DNA of 64,000 nt from Sipunculus nudus (lineage: Eukaryota; Annelida; Sipuncula; Golfingiida; Sipunculidae). Both the position numbers and the translations under genes were made by a program. The DNA lies in the NCBI GenBank assembly GCA_026874595.1, contig CM049313.1:21407508-21471507 (forward strand), in the 5' to 3' direction. Below the pieces are notes generated by a model, which made no database searches, had not been told where the DNA came from, and saw only the letters and a list, made by a program, of their open reading frames with translations. Positions within the stretch are counted from its first letter, which is position 1. Every line of letters starts with the position of its first letter. Positions 25,040-36,195 of the stretch are shown here, piece by piece.

Positions 25040-26010
25040 TCGGCTTACAAAAGTATGACTCTGCTGGTTAGGGTTTGTGGGCGTAAAAATCTGCCACCCA
25101 CAATGCACCAGTACTTCTTAATATACCAGCGGCTTAGGAATATATGCAGTGAAAAAGGTAATGCAGTCTCTCTCAAATATGTTGGACAATAATTGTTTTA
25201 GGTCAGGTTAAATAAACATAGGTGTTTTGATGTAATTACTTCATGGAATATGTAATACTGTGGTTGGCTTTAATTCGCGAGGCTGAAATTTCGCGATTTT
25301 CTATATTTTACCATTTCACGAGGGTTTCATTTTCACGATTGCACCAGATCCTATAAAATCTAAGTAAAGTAGTATCTGTACAGATTTTAAATTTAGAATA
25401 AATCCTACATTACCTCACTCATTTCTAGTTCAGTCATTCACTTATGACTTGTGTCACAGGCGATATAGCTCGTGTGATACCGCGTGTTTTACAATGAGTA
25501 ATGTTTGGATGCATGGGCGATTTTGGATAACATGCATGCACAGATTAGGTTGTGACTATAGGTGTTTCCAGAGGTATGTGCATTAATCTGTTTTTACAGA
25601 TTAATCATCCCCTTTTGTTCATCTTAGTTGACAGGGCATCCTATTCCCGAGGGTTTCATAACGCGGTTGTTTTATTCGCGAAAATAAAGCCCTCGTGAAT
25701 AAAAAGGCAATCAGACTTATATTGCAAGCAGACGCATGTGAAATGTAAACAGAAAGGTGTTTCCTTGAAATGTAACAAATTTTTATTTTTTTTTCTTAAT
25801 TTGGCAATTGAGACAATTAGTCCCGGCCGTCCTGGACAGCTTAACTGGGAGAGATTCCTTTAAGGTAGAAGCGACCTCTGGTGGAAGGGTGGCTCCCCAA
25901 TTCTTCGAAACCCGAAAAAAAGGCAAATTTGCAAATTCGATAGAACCTCAGAGGTTCGTTCTAATGGTTAACGACAGGTTTATTCCTATCTCTACTGGAG
26001 AAAAATGCTA
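25040..26010 (-). mobile_element. tRNA-headed interspersed element, copy 2, interrupted
   Basis: The left part (25040-25272) matches 3585-3745 (AGGGTTTGTGG, CACCCA.AATGCACC, ATA.ACCAGCGG). The right part (25701-26010) matches 3800-3960 (GTGAAATGTA.ACAGAA.GGTGTTT, ATTTGGCAATTGAGACAA.TAGTCC, AGAGATTC). The 428-bp interruption is a MITE. The tRNA-like head has been lost or is too diverged to see. Confidence 0.6.
25273..25700. mobile_element. MITE with ATTCGCGAGG ends inside copy 2
   Basis: Inverted ends ATTCGCGAGG...TTTCGCGA (from 25273) and TTCGCGAAAATAAAGCCCTC...AAT (to 25700). It separates two halves that are contiguous in the copy at 3440-4030, so the boundaries are fixed by the empty-site comparison. 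The interior is short and non-coding. Confidence 0.6.
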
Positions 26011-27025
26011 AAAACTTCAGACAGGGTGTGAACTATATGATCCAGTAATTCATGCGTGCTTAATCACCGCCGCCGAGAGGTTAGGCGCCCTACAGTCTGG
26101 TATCAGTGACTGAGTATTAAGCATCAGACGCTAAGGTGTCCCCGGTCGATTCTTCCTGCACTCTTGACTCTGTGTATTCTAGTATACTCCGCTGGATCTA
26201 TACGGCGTGACGAACCTTCAAGGCCGCCTTGCCGAAAGTCAATATTGTTTCGTTGACAAAAAAGCCCGGGCCCGTTGCCGATTGTGTATATTAATATAAT
26301 AATGGTACCGGGTGAGTCAAGTTTTGATATATTTTATACGAGAGTTGAGGGTATAGATTTCTGTTATTTTTATCTTTAAAGTCAATATAGTGTTGTAAGA
26401 AATGGCTTAGGTTACAAATTTCCTGAACTGACAGTATTTTACCACCCCTTGGCAAAAGTCTTGTCAAAAGTACCTTCATAAGAACGACACCAAGTTGACA
26501 TCAATGATTTTAGTTCAGCACTGGCTTCCCTGTTTGATGTCTAAGATACGATTTGATTTACACAGTACCTGGACACTAAATTGTAACGGAGTTACAATTT
26601 TCTAAACAAATTTCGTCTAACCTTTTCCTAGTTGTCACATAGTCCGGCTCCAATATAGATTGTCTCTGTTAGACACGTATTATAAAGGATACCAGGGACT
26701 TGCATACAGATTATTACCCATCGAGAAAAAACTTTATCATTATGGTATGTTATTAAAGGATTATCCTGAATTCATTTAATTATACTGCATTGAGGCATAA
26801 TGTTTAATAGATGAGCGATGAAACGATCGCAAGTCTGAAGTTACAGAGATAATCCTTGGTATAGCTACAAAAGTCACAATAATGAGGGCATCACGGTTAC
26901 CAGAAGTATCTTGGCGGAAAGGACGTCACTTCAGAGAGGAAGTCGGGTTATTGCTATAGACCGGTTAATCACAGAGAAAAAAAAACACTCAAAACCATTG
27001 TACATTTGAGAAAACGTTCAGTATC
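26011..27025. other. Gene-less stretch
   Basis: No gene is supported. A 46-codon open stretch near 26634-26779 on the plus strand is within chance. No repeat is recognised. Confidence 0.35.
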
Positions 27026-27258
27026 AATGAGAGAGAGAGGGAGAGAGAGAGAGACGGACAAACAGACAGACAGACAGACAGAGAGCACCTAGCAAAGTCC
27101 CAGAAAGAGTCTGATAAAAAATACGACATACTTTGACAAAGAGACGAACATACACACACAGACAGACAAACTAACAGACACAAGAAGGGAATTGCTGGAT
27201 ACAGAGAGTCAGACGTGAGAAAGCCAGAGACAGACAGACAAACAGACAGATAGAGACT
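27026..27258. repeat. (GA)n and (GACA)n-rich tract
   Basis: GA repeats at about 27029-27054 pass into GACAGACA runs at about 27055-27085, 27155-27180 and 27228-27253. The long minus-strand open frame across it (27288-26989) is a product of the simple repeats and not a gene. Bases 27259-27590 hold nothing assignable. Confidence 0.8.
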
Positions 27259-27593
27259 TGGCTGGCAACAACCTTGCCACCTAAGCACTACATGAATTCT
27301 ATTTTAGGAGTTTCAATATCAGCCAAGCCTGGTAATTGGTGACATGCCGCATAAAAAGTCATCTTCGATCAAACATTCTGCCGATAGAGTTTCTACTCCG
27401 AGACAGGCTTTCTCACGGTCGACTGCCGGCTGCTTTAGCTTCATTTGACAGAGTGCAAATGTGTTTATACTGAAGTCTTATCTGTGGTTTGCCAGCTACT
27501 GAAAATTAATAAACCTTCAGAGCTGATATTATATTATATAACAACTATGTTACCATGATATTTTCGTATTACTCAGTACATGTTACGAATATA

Positions 27594-27594
27594 T

Positions 27595-27662
<68 letters not shown>
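27594..27662. repeat. (AC)n(AT)n microsatellite
   Basis: AC repeats pass directly into AT repeats. If the exon at 28208-28275 is real, this tract lies in its first intron. Confidence 0.95.
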
Positions 27663-27667
<5 letters not shown>

Positions 27668-28207
27668 AGATTAAGGAATGGGATGTTAATATGTTCGGAT
27701 TGAAAAGTATATCTGAATAATATCATCCCACAAATACAGAACAGTAAGATATTTACCCCTTTTAAGGCAAGAACAATTTTATCCGGTTATCCCATGTTGA
27801 TTACATTAGCCCTTTGTGAATGCCTATTTTGAAATATCAAACACCATAGAATGTGAGTTATGATAAACTGTTAAAAATCAGAATAAGGAAACATTAGCTC
27901 TACAACCAACTATAAACATAGCCACAGAAGTAACATAAGAGTGAGGGCCTTATAAGTAATACATTTACTAAGGGTAAGGGTGAGCACAAATAATTTAATT
28001 CTAGAATAAACGTCTTCTAGGGCGTAGTGTGTTCTAACATTTTAAATCCGACACTTAAAAGCAATTTTATCCATTATTTCCAGAAAACAGTAGGAGAACT
28101 CAAAACCGACAAGATGACGTTATATGTAGTATGGAATTAAACATACCAGTCTTAACGTTAAACACTTAAATTCAGCAAGAAATATGCGGAAACGTGTTTG
28201 GACTTAC
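27663..28207. other. Putative first-intron sequence
   Basis: AT-rich, with no exon seen. It lies immediately downstream (minus strand) of the GTAAGT donor at 28207-28202. Confidence 0.3.
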
Positions 28208-28275
28208 CTGGGCTCTGCGAAAATGTGGACAACGCTGAAAGCCGCCAGTAGCAGACAACCCGGACACTGGCGCAT
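28208..28275 (-). CDS. Candidate first coding exon with signal peptide
   Basis: On the minus strand an ATG at 28275-28273 opens 22 codons plus 2 bases and ends exactly at CAG|GTAAGT (intron starts 28207), a near-perfect donor. The peptide has a short positive start (M-R-Q), a hydrophobic core (CLLLAAFSVV) and a polar end, so it looks like a secretory signal or signal anchor. The leader upstream (28276-28507) has no ATG, is CpG-rich and follows a TATTTAAG at 28541-28534, so this would be the first ATG of a transcript starting near 28505. The rest of the protein would lie further left on the minus strand, where I found no certain exon. The product is unknown. It could still be a chance arrangement. 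Confidence 0.45.
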
Positions 28276-28507
28276 AGTATCGGAAATAGCTGTTCTTTTC
28301 AAGGTATCCAACTTTAATTGTTGACTGATATCTGCGCGCGTGAGCGCACGCGGGTTCTCCTCGACGCCGACGTGCCTGGCAAATAGAATAGCCAGCCGGC
28401 ACGCTCCGTGATACACTGGCAGTACTCGCTGGCAGCTATACGGGGGATCTCTCCTAGTTGAGGACTGGATCTTGGATTGGTAGGCGCGCGGCCCGTTGCT
28501 CCCCAAC

Positions 28508-28640
28508 TCAGGCGAATAATATCTTGTCGTGGCCTTAAATACCGCCGGTTTGAAATGGTAAACATGCTATTTGGTGGTACTTGGAAGTGATGCCCCATAT
28601 CTGACTTTTTGCATGTCGATGTTGGTCATGTGACGTCCAT
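28508..28640 (-). promoter_or_regulatory. Candidate promoter of the minus-strand gene
   Basis: TATTTAAG at 28541-28534 is a TATA-box variant placed to start transcription near 28505-28510. About 95 bp further upstream is GACGTCACATGAC (28637-28625), combining a CRE-like half site and a CACATG E-box. The region from about 28320 to 28530 is the most CpG-dense unique sequence in this part of the window. Confidence 0.4.
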
Positions 28641-28948
28641 ACTGAACCCCTCCCCCTCGGGTCTTGTCTGGATAGCTCTCTACTTGCCGTGATAAATTTC
28701 TGTCGTGCACAGGTATTTATCTTGTCTTCTACATTTAGATCAATTAAGTGTCCTCACCGTCCTGCATAAAGTGTGAATATCATTACGCCCTCATATTATT
28801 CAGGCTACCAATATATTTACCCATAAATGGCTAATATTGCATTTTATTCTTAATTTATAATCACTCGGGGATCTGATTTATTTCGATCCAGAGAGAGAGA
28901 GACAGAGAGACAGAGATGCATGTAATTAAGCTTTTATACGTGAATGTC

Positions 28949-28957
28949 ATACACACT

Positions 28958-29007
<50 letters not shown>
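28949..29007. repeat. (AC)n(AT)n microsatellite
   Basis: AC repeats pass into AT repeats. An AG-rich tract lies just upstream (28889-28916). Confidence 0.95.
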
Positions 29008-29009
<2 letters not shown>

Positions 29010-30701
29010 CAATATGTTCTTATATATGATAATTCTAATTTAGTTGTTTAATCGACATATTATAGGTATACTTGCTTTATTCACGAGAATAACTTAGCTT
29101 CATTCCATTGTTTCCTTGTTAAAAGACAAAAAGTGAATGGTTTTAGGGTAATTACACCCCACGCGTCCCAAACTCACCCTCCCGGGATGGACCAGTATTC
29201 ATATATGTTGCGGACACCTGCTTCATATTATGGACCGCTCATGGTTTGTGGCATTTAATGATCTTTTATATAAATGTCACCTGGTATTCTGCCAACGTTT
29301 TACAATCATATAAAAATGTAATAAAGAGTCCAAGCCAACTTTATTGTGTTTAAATGAATAACCAGAACACGTCGAGAATACAAAATATGTAATTTTTGTG
29401 TGATATATAAATATTTATACACACGTACATATTATAAACATTAATTTATATACAGGGCTCAAATTAAGGGCCGAGATATAGGCAGTTCTCGGGGAGGGCC
29501 GGTAATATCTGCCCAGTTCGGCCCACCTCGTCCTTTCAAAGATCAGGGGCATGGAAATCTCAAATACCGAGACCTTTAAAAAATTAAAAAGTTTTAAAAC
29601 ATTGAATTTCCAATTCACTTCTACATAATTTGTCACTGCATGTAAATTCATATTTGATATACAAAGGGCAAATAGATTGTTTTTGTAACAAAATAAACAC
29701 ATTCTTTGACCAGTAAGAGAGGTCAAATAACCTAAGGAAATGGGTGTTTTTCCCCCTGGGTGTAACCCTCCAAAAGATTTCATATATATCCATGAATAAC
29801 GTTTGAGTTTATTTGCTAACAGACAAACCAACCACGACAGCAAACATATTATGCGGAGGTATAATGGAGAAATCTGAGTTTCTCTGAAATAATGATAAGC
29901 ATCTAATTTGCCAGCGCTCGCAGGTCGATAATCTATGAAGATTCAAAGTTATTTTCTTTGTTACTATTTCAGCTTGTAGGAAACTGCATGCTTAAAGTTC
30001 TCTGTGAAAATTTATACTAAATAAGAATGTTGAGTATTTTAGAAAAAAAAATATGCAGATTAAATCCCTTATTCAAGAAAATCGTGTATCAAATCCAGAT
30101 TCTCAATTATAAAATTCAAACAACTGTAAAATACCCCCAATACATAGTGTATTCATTAACCGGTATGTTTTAATTTATGTTTTGAAAGAAATATCGACAA
30201 CGTGACTAGCATCAGCATAAAAGGCTTGCATTGTAAACGGAATATTATTTCATGTATACATCTTTTCGAACCCTCTTTACAAAGCGTCCGTAATTTATCA
30301 TTGACTCGATTCGACATGGCTTCCATTTTGTGAGCGGATTATAACGTTCGGTATACCACTGGCACCACGTTCTGGTCGTGTCTCCCTGATGCAGTTAATT
30401 ATTTACAACATGCATCTTAGGCCTGTACACTTCTCAGATTCCCAAATCTGATTAAGATCTCCTGGGAACAACGATAAATCAACAGTGACGGATTAGAATA
30501 ACGTGAATAGCGTGTGGAACTTGGAGAGTTTCAGGCAATTTACTTGCAGTTTTATCTGCTCGCTGATTAAATCTAAACACTGACAATCATACCTGGATTT
30601 AATTAACTATACAATTTCTTCATGTTTATATATAGTATAAATTACAGTTTATACAAACTCCACATATTCTTATATATCAAATTAATTTATTAAGTCCGAC
30701 A

Positions 30702-30705
<4 letters not shown>
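29008..30705. other. Gene-less stretch
   Basis: No exon is recognised. A GC-rich patch at 29460-29530 (GGGCCGAGATATAGG...GGGAGGGCCGGTAATATC) has an internal repeated feel and lies in a 142-codon minus-strand open frame (29843-29415) that lacks protein-family motifs. Confidence 0.35.

Positions 30706-30735
<30 letters not shown>
30706..30735. repeat. (TA)n microsatellite
   Basis: A 30-base AT run. Confidence 0.9.
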
Positions 30736-30736
<1 letters not shown>

Positions 30737-31300
30737 GTTGCATATATCATTAATTGCATATATTGTAAATAAAATATGAATGCCAGGTTTATGTGTGGCC
30801 TGATGTTTTGCTAGGCGGCCCACTTTTATTGTTATGATCTGTTTATTAAAAGGCTCATAACGCCATTTGACATATGGCATGCCCGGGTGCCATTGCAGTA
30901 ATATATACTGAAATATATGTCAAAAGCAGAGATCTAACAAAACTTTATGACATATGGATAGGTCGAGCTCTGCTGAATTACGGACACCGAAGTCGGGTAT
31001 CTAAGTTCAATTCCCGGGAGGATGAATATACGTGATAGAACGCCGCGGAACCAGGGGAACACTCGCATATCTCTAAGACCTACACAACTTAAAATTTTGC
31101 TTAGACCTACATTTACAGGATAAAGCAGCAAGGAAGCCAATTCATCAGTGATCATATGATTCCATTCATTCTTGGGTTAATAGAAAGTGCCACCTGCCGG
31201 TCACGGTCATAACCTTCGCAAATAAACTTGTAACGGGACTAATTTGGATCCGGGGTGGGACAGACGAACGTGACAGTCGCCTCAAGGTCTTGTCACGTAC

Positions 31301-31407
31301 CAGCATGGCTCTGTAACAGGCACACCACCCGGTGCTCGTCCAGGCGGAGCAGCGAGCAGTGCTGGTCGATAGGCTGACTGCTTTCGAGGCGACAGCACGC
31401 TATGGAG
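31301..31407 (-). CDS. Candidate internal exon, unknown protein
   Basis: The minus strand has an acceptor with a pyrimidine-rich run ending CTACTCAG (AG at 31409-31408) and a donor CTG|GTACGT (intron begins 31300). Between them 107 bases are open in the frame that gives 35 full codons (phase 1 start). Base composition jumps to GC-rich against AT-rich flanks. The peptide has five cysteines and a H-C-S-L-L-R-L-D-E-H-R-V-V-C-L-L-Q block, which looks like an alternating beta-strand segment. I do not recognise the family. A second frame is also open across it, so the phase is uncertain. It lies 3 kb upstream of the candidate first exon at 28208-28275, so the two need not belong to one gene. Confidence 0.3.
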
Positions 31408-32106
31408 CTGAGTAGAAAACCAGAGGACTACCAGGAATCAGTTTATATTTTTAACCCAATGTTGCATGAATAGATAAATTTATATAGTTTCCAGATAATA
31501 TATTTCAAATATACACGATGTTGGTCTGCACTATCGTGTTCTGTGTTAACTTAATTATAATCTCAATTTATATTCATCAATGTATACGGCTTGAAGGAAT
31601 TTATTACAATTTGAAATAAATACACGCATGACTCAGGCGGAAGCAGCTTTCGTTCAATTAATTGGTAATTTGAACTGATGACTACCTGAGAATGTCTCCC
31701 GCACAGAGCCGTGCTCAATTTACATCAGGGAGCGTCGGTGGCCTTACATATAGATGCGTACTTATGGTAGCAGACCTGCCGGGATTCTGACTCCGGATCC
31801 CGTAAGTGATGGGGATGATAATATTGCATTCCGGCTGCAGCATATGGGGAATGACATTGATAAGAAGACGAGAACCACGCAGGGATATATGATTTTTAAG
31901 AGTTATAAGTCCGGTAATAATCATTCGCTGAACACATGACCGGATTGGAAAACTGACCATAATTGACTCCCGTGACAGCAAGTTCGTTTGTATTTGACCC
32001 GGCACTACCACAGAACATGAAACACGGCACGGCCTGAAGTCGGAAAGACCACCGCCATTTTACCTTTATAGCTGGTAATAAAGCTCACTCCTCTAACCAA
32101 TTAATC
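31408..32106. other. Gene-less stretch with a possible SINE relic
   Basis: Around 31726-31802 the plus strand resembles a decayed tRNA head (GGGAGCGTCGGTGGCC ... GATTCTGACTCCGG). The match is too weak for a separate call. A similar weak relic at 30957-31020 has AGTTCAATTCC at 31004-31014. Confidence 0.3.
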
Positions 32107-32400
32107 TTAAAGGTGCCCAATCACCTATCTGACCTTTATAAAGTTAAGGTAATCCCTGGAGCTTTTATAAAAAATAGGCCAGAAAACGAAGATTTTTTCG
32201 AAGACCGCACACAGGCTTATGTACTTAGGTAAAATGTTTTTCCCCTTTGTCAACATGTATTTGTTTACAAACATGTTGTTGATAAACAAGTTCAAACATC
32301 CTACACGAAGTTTTTAAAAGAACTTTGTACAACCTAGCTTACCCTTAGATCATTTACATATACACAGAGGAAGCCAGAAATTGCAAAAATTCTTTTTTTT
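32107..32400 (-). mobile_element. Reverse-oriented fragment of the TTAA-flanked family
   Basis: Starts TCTTAAAGGTGCCCAATCAC, the reverse complement of the right end of the copy at 46790-47258, and continues with ATAGGCCAGAAAACG and ACATGTTGTTGATAAACAAG. It ends near AGGAAGCCAGAAATTG, which mirrors the left-end TTTCTGGCTTCCT. Confidence 0.65.
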
Positions 32401-32629
32401 TCAAAAGGTAGGAGAATGAGCAGCTTTAATTTAGATTCAGGCATGGCTTACAGTTATATTTTTTCATCACAAAACTACCAACAGATATCTCAGTCTTTAT
32501 GAACAACTCAATACACAGAAAGCGTATAATTGTGGACTTCTTCTATGCTCAATATTTTTAATAAAATATTGTTTTATGAAATTACTATATAACAAAAGTT
32601 CGTGTCTTCGTGATACGAATAATTTGTGA

Positions 32630-32720
32630 GGAGTGGCCAAGTAGATAAAGCAGTGCATTTCGCAGCCAAGAGGTCCCGTTTCAATTCCTGGCAGGAACCC
32701 CATGACAAATATGGTCATAT
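32630..32720 (+). mobile_element. tRNA-like head of a SINE
   Basis: A box TGGCCAAGTAGA from 32634 and B box GTTTCAATTCC at 32678-32688, 44 bases apart as in tRNA promoters. The acceptor ends do not pair, so it is a pseudo-tRNA or SINE head rather than a tRNA gene. The 3' limit is arbitrary. Confidence 0.5.
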
Positions 32721-32924
32721 ATTGACAAAGCGCCAGTAACTTGTATAGATATAGTGTCATCTTAATTTTCTATGTAGCAGAGAATGTCATCTACATTCCA
32801 TGGACCTTTTTTCAATTTTTATAATCAGATATGATTATATAATAAGGGCCTTTAGTCAAGGCATTACTGTATTTGCTGGAAATATAAAATAAAGCATTTA
32901 TTTCGTATCCACTTTAGAAATTTT

Positions 32925-34440
32925 TAGCTCAGCTGACTGTGTCAGCTGAGGTATGGGAATGGCGCTTTGTCCGTCGGCCGTCCGGTCATCCGTTAGTAGG
33001 ACACAAATCATAACTTGAAACTTTTAAGTGAACATCCAGGGAAGTCAATAAAGAATATCCTTGGTAACCTGAAATCACTGCGACCTATATCCTCCGAGCT
33101 ATGGGGCTTGAAAGTACCCCCAAGCATTATAAAAAAAAATGACACAAAACCTCCAATATCTTGACAAATAATACATGGATTGTCATGAATCTTTCCTTGA
33201 ATATTGACTAGTTTGACTAGTTTTGTCAGTTCCCGAAAAGTGGTGGCGCCACCTGTATTTTTTCTTATCTTAACGAATATTTTTCTATTTTCTACTTGTT
33301 TCTCAGCTGTTATTACACCTAGTGTCCCAAAACCTGGTGTGTTTTATTGATTGCAAGTGGATACCCTGTTGCAATCAACCTGTTTGTCTTTTCGTCTGTC
33401 TGTCTGTCCATCTGGCCATCCACAGGAATCTTTTCAGATGATAACTCAAGGTTGGATTGACAGATGGGTTTAAAAATGGACCTACATATGGCCCACCACT
33501 AAAGCAAGAACCTGTATGATTTTTGGGTCATGAGGTCAAATGTCAAGGTCACAGGACTCACTTATTTTAAAAGATTATGGCTGCATTTTAAGCAAAGCTT
33601 TTCATCCCAAAATTTCCATCTTGCGCATATAGCTAACTAGCCAGTATTGGGAGAGTATAAATGAATTTAGGGTCACAAGGTCAAAGGTCATTGTCACACG
33701 GGCCATCTTTTCACAAATTAGTTTTCAAATGATAACTCCAGTTTGATATTTTGGTTCCAAACTTAAATTATATATGGCTCACCACTAACGTAAGAAACCT
33801 GTCGATTTTGGGGTCCAACGGTCAAGGTCAAGGTTACAGGACCCATTTCTTTAAAATGAATGTGTATGCATTTCAAGCCAAACTTTTTATCACAAACTTT
33901 CCATCATCAAGATATTGCTCACCTGCCAACAGGGAAAGATTCTATTCGATTTTAGGGTCATAGGGTCAAAGGTTAAGGTCACAGGGCCCATCCATTCACA
34001 AATTAGTTTATGGATGATAATTCTGCTTTGGATAGACAGATTGGCTTCAAAATTGATTTAGGTAAGAATCGTTTTGATTTTCAAGGTCCAGAGATCAAAG
34101 GTGAAGGTCACAGGAGCCAAATCTTTAAAAAGATTGTGGAGGCACTGTAAACCAAACTTTTCATCTCAAACTTTCCATCTTTCACACATGGCTGACTTGT
34201 CCAAAGTGAGGAAATCTGTAGATTTTGACGTTACTTGGTCAGAGGTCAAGGTCACTGGAACCACTTTTTTTTAAAGATTGTTACAATTATCTAAATGCTG
34301 CAAGTTCAAGGATAATAAGTTCTCAGATTTTTTGGTCACAAGGTCATTGGTTAAGGTCACAGGACTGTCATTCTGAAAAAAATTGTAAAAATATACTTAT
34401 AGACAAATTCAGCTGAGCGTCGAGATCCATGGGTCCCTAG
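32925..34440 (+). mobile_element. Bivalve-type interspersed element with internal tandem blocks
   Basis: The left end near 32925 contains a perfect stem CAGCTGAC / GTCAGCTG (32930-32948) followed by GGCGCTTTGTCCGTC. The right end is CAGCTGAGC...CCATGGGTCCCTAG (to 34440). The first third (33000-33320) is homologous to the tandem units at 54240-55450 (GAGCTATGGGGCTTGAAAGTACCCCC; GTGGCGCCACCTGTATTTTTTC). The remainder is the AGGTCA-rich tandem array (separate entry). End motifs similar to the right end recur at 55525-55556 and, reversed, near 62306-62336. No ORF supports autonomy. The class is unknown. Confidence 0.55.
33530..34370 (+). repeat. AGGTCA-rich tandem array, about 140-bp half units
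   Basis: AGGTCAAGGTCACAGG-like blocks recur near 33540, 33680, 33825, 33970, 34100, 34245 and 34345. Two alternating spacer types (one with TTTCACAAATTAG...GATGATAA, one with AAAGATT.TG...CCAAACTTT.CATC) give a 280-bp higher unit. A perfect direct repeat with one-base spacer, AGGTCA A AGGTCA, lies at 33678-33690. Confidence 0.75.
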
Positions 34441-34570
34441 TTTTAAATATTTTTTATGTTGGCGGTAACTATTTCCCTGTGTAATGCTTTATTAAGTAAC
34501 TATGTACATCTGTAGAATTAAAATCTGGTTGCGCACAACGTGACATTTCAATAGCACACACTTCCTCTCC

Positions 34571-34970
34571 TTATATATCCTGGCATTAACCAGACCAGAT
34601 AACTACTACACCTGCAAGCCCTTGGTGTGTAATCGGCTTATCGCTGGGCCATACCGCTGAGCAACCCCCGAAAGGCGCACTTGTTTGCAAGTGAAACATG
34701 GCCGTGGGGCACGGTCTCCCTATTAAGCCTACAGGAGCTCAATTTCGATTTGGTACTACGTGAAAGGGGGGTATTACTTGCTCCCTATCATGTTGTTTTA
34801 TATCCTGGTGTTACCTAGGTCCGGAGTCTACCGCACCCGCGGTCCTGGGTCTTAACACCAAGGAATCCCGCTAAAACGCACTCATTTGAGAGTGAAACAA
34901 GGCCGTGGGGCACGGCCTATTCATTAAGCCCGCAGAGCGCTCACCCTAGGGAGGTGGCCGACCGTGAAAA
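34571..34970. repeat. Duplicated SINE-like unit
   Basis: Two units about 226 bp apart share TATATCCTGG, the GCAAGTGAAACATGGCCGTG / GAGAGTGAAACAAGGCCGTG block, GGGGCACGG.CT and ATTAAGCC..CAG. In unit 1 the minus strand shows a tRNA A-box-like GGGTTGCTCAGCGGTATGG (34649-34667), suggesting a tRNA-derived SINE, but its B box is degenerate. Confidence 0.5.
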
Positions 34971-35554
34971 ATCTTAAGGTATTGTCTTTAAATCCTACGC
35001 TCTACTCTTAGAAAATATAGGCCGGTCCGCTCGAGGCAAGTTTATAATAATCTGCAGTAGGACCTCATTGTGAACACCATGACGTTCTTTATTTCTTGTT
35101 CGTCAATGCAGAACCGGTCTTCAGATTTTCAATTACGTCTTTGATAGGTTTTCAGACTTTTCGTATTTACTTGTTAATAATTCATAGAGCCTATAAAAGC
35201 CAGTATTAGGTGGATGAATACAATCACAAATATCAATTTTAGCATTCTAACTAGATTGGTTCTGACAGTTTACATTATATTCCTAACGGCCAAGTCCCCT
35301 ACTGGGATATATACAATTCTTAGGGGTCAGCTTTTATTGTTTTTAGTATACTAAGGTTTCTAGATTTATTTTTGTTGAGGAACGTAAGGGTTCATAATCC
35401 TCTTGAACCATAAAATTCAGACATGCTCATTTCGTTAGTTTATTAAATGGAGGGCTGTTGGGTTCTACAGACTACGCTGGGTAGTCGTTAGTCACCTTAT
35501 CCTAAAAGGAACATGTGAGCTGACTCCATTTAATCATTTGCCATTAAGGATGGT
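34971..35554. other. Gene-less stretch
   Basis: AT-rich, nothing recognised. Confidence 0.4.
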
Positions 35555-35669
35555 TTCGTATTAAAGTTGGCATTCTTATACGTATTTAAATTGAAGGCCG
35601 TTTGCACAATAAATCCATCCTAATCTATCTATTCATCTGCCTCTATCTCTGTCTGTCTCAGTCTCTACC

Positions 35670-35726
<57 letters not shown>

Positions 35727-36195
35727 TCTCTCTTTTTCTCCCTTTTCTCTGCCTCACTCTCCCTTTCTCACTCACTCCCTCCCTCTCTCTGTCTCTGTCT
35801 GTGTCTGTCTCGCTCTCTCTCTCCCCCTCTCTTTCTCTCCCCCTCTCTCTGCCTCTCTCTGCCTCCCCTTTCTCTCTCACTCACTCAAACTTTCGTATTA
35901 ACGTTGCATTCTTATCCGTATTGGAATAGAAGGCCGTTTGCTCAATAAATCCATCCTAATCTATCTATTGATCTGCCTCTATCTCTGTCCCGTTCTTTCT
36001 CTCTCTCCCTCTCCCCCTCTCTCTCCCTTTATTACTCCCTCTTTCTCTCATTCCTCTCTCTCTTTGTCTCTCTCTCCTTCCTTCCCCTCTCTTGTCCCCT
36101 CTCTCTGCGTTTCTCTCTCCCTCCCCCTCTATCCCCACTCATACCTGCCTCTCTTCCCCTTCTCTCCCCCTCTCCCTTTCTTTCTCTCTCTCGGT
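35555..36195 (+). repeat. Tandem duplication with long polypyrimidine (CT)n tracts
   Basis: A 100-base lead (CGTATTAA.GTTG.CATTCTTA...GAAGGCCGTTTGC.CAATAAATCC) occurs at about 35558 and again at about 35896, each followed by a CT-rich tract (35658-35885 and 35990-36192). The unit is about 340 bp. Long Ser/Leu or Arg/Glu open frames on the two strands are products of the simple repeat. Confidence 0.85.

Noticed and set aside
27026-27258. CRISPR-like direct repeats
   Set aside because: They are GACA/GA simple repeats without unique spacers, in a eukaryotic genome.
29415-29843. 142-codon minus-strand ORF
   Set aside because: It has no motif or splice context and includes a repeat-like GC patch; long chance ORFs are expected among thousands of frames in this window.
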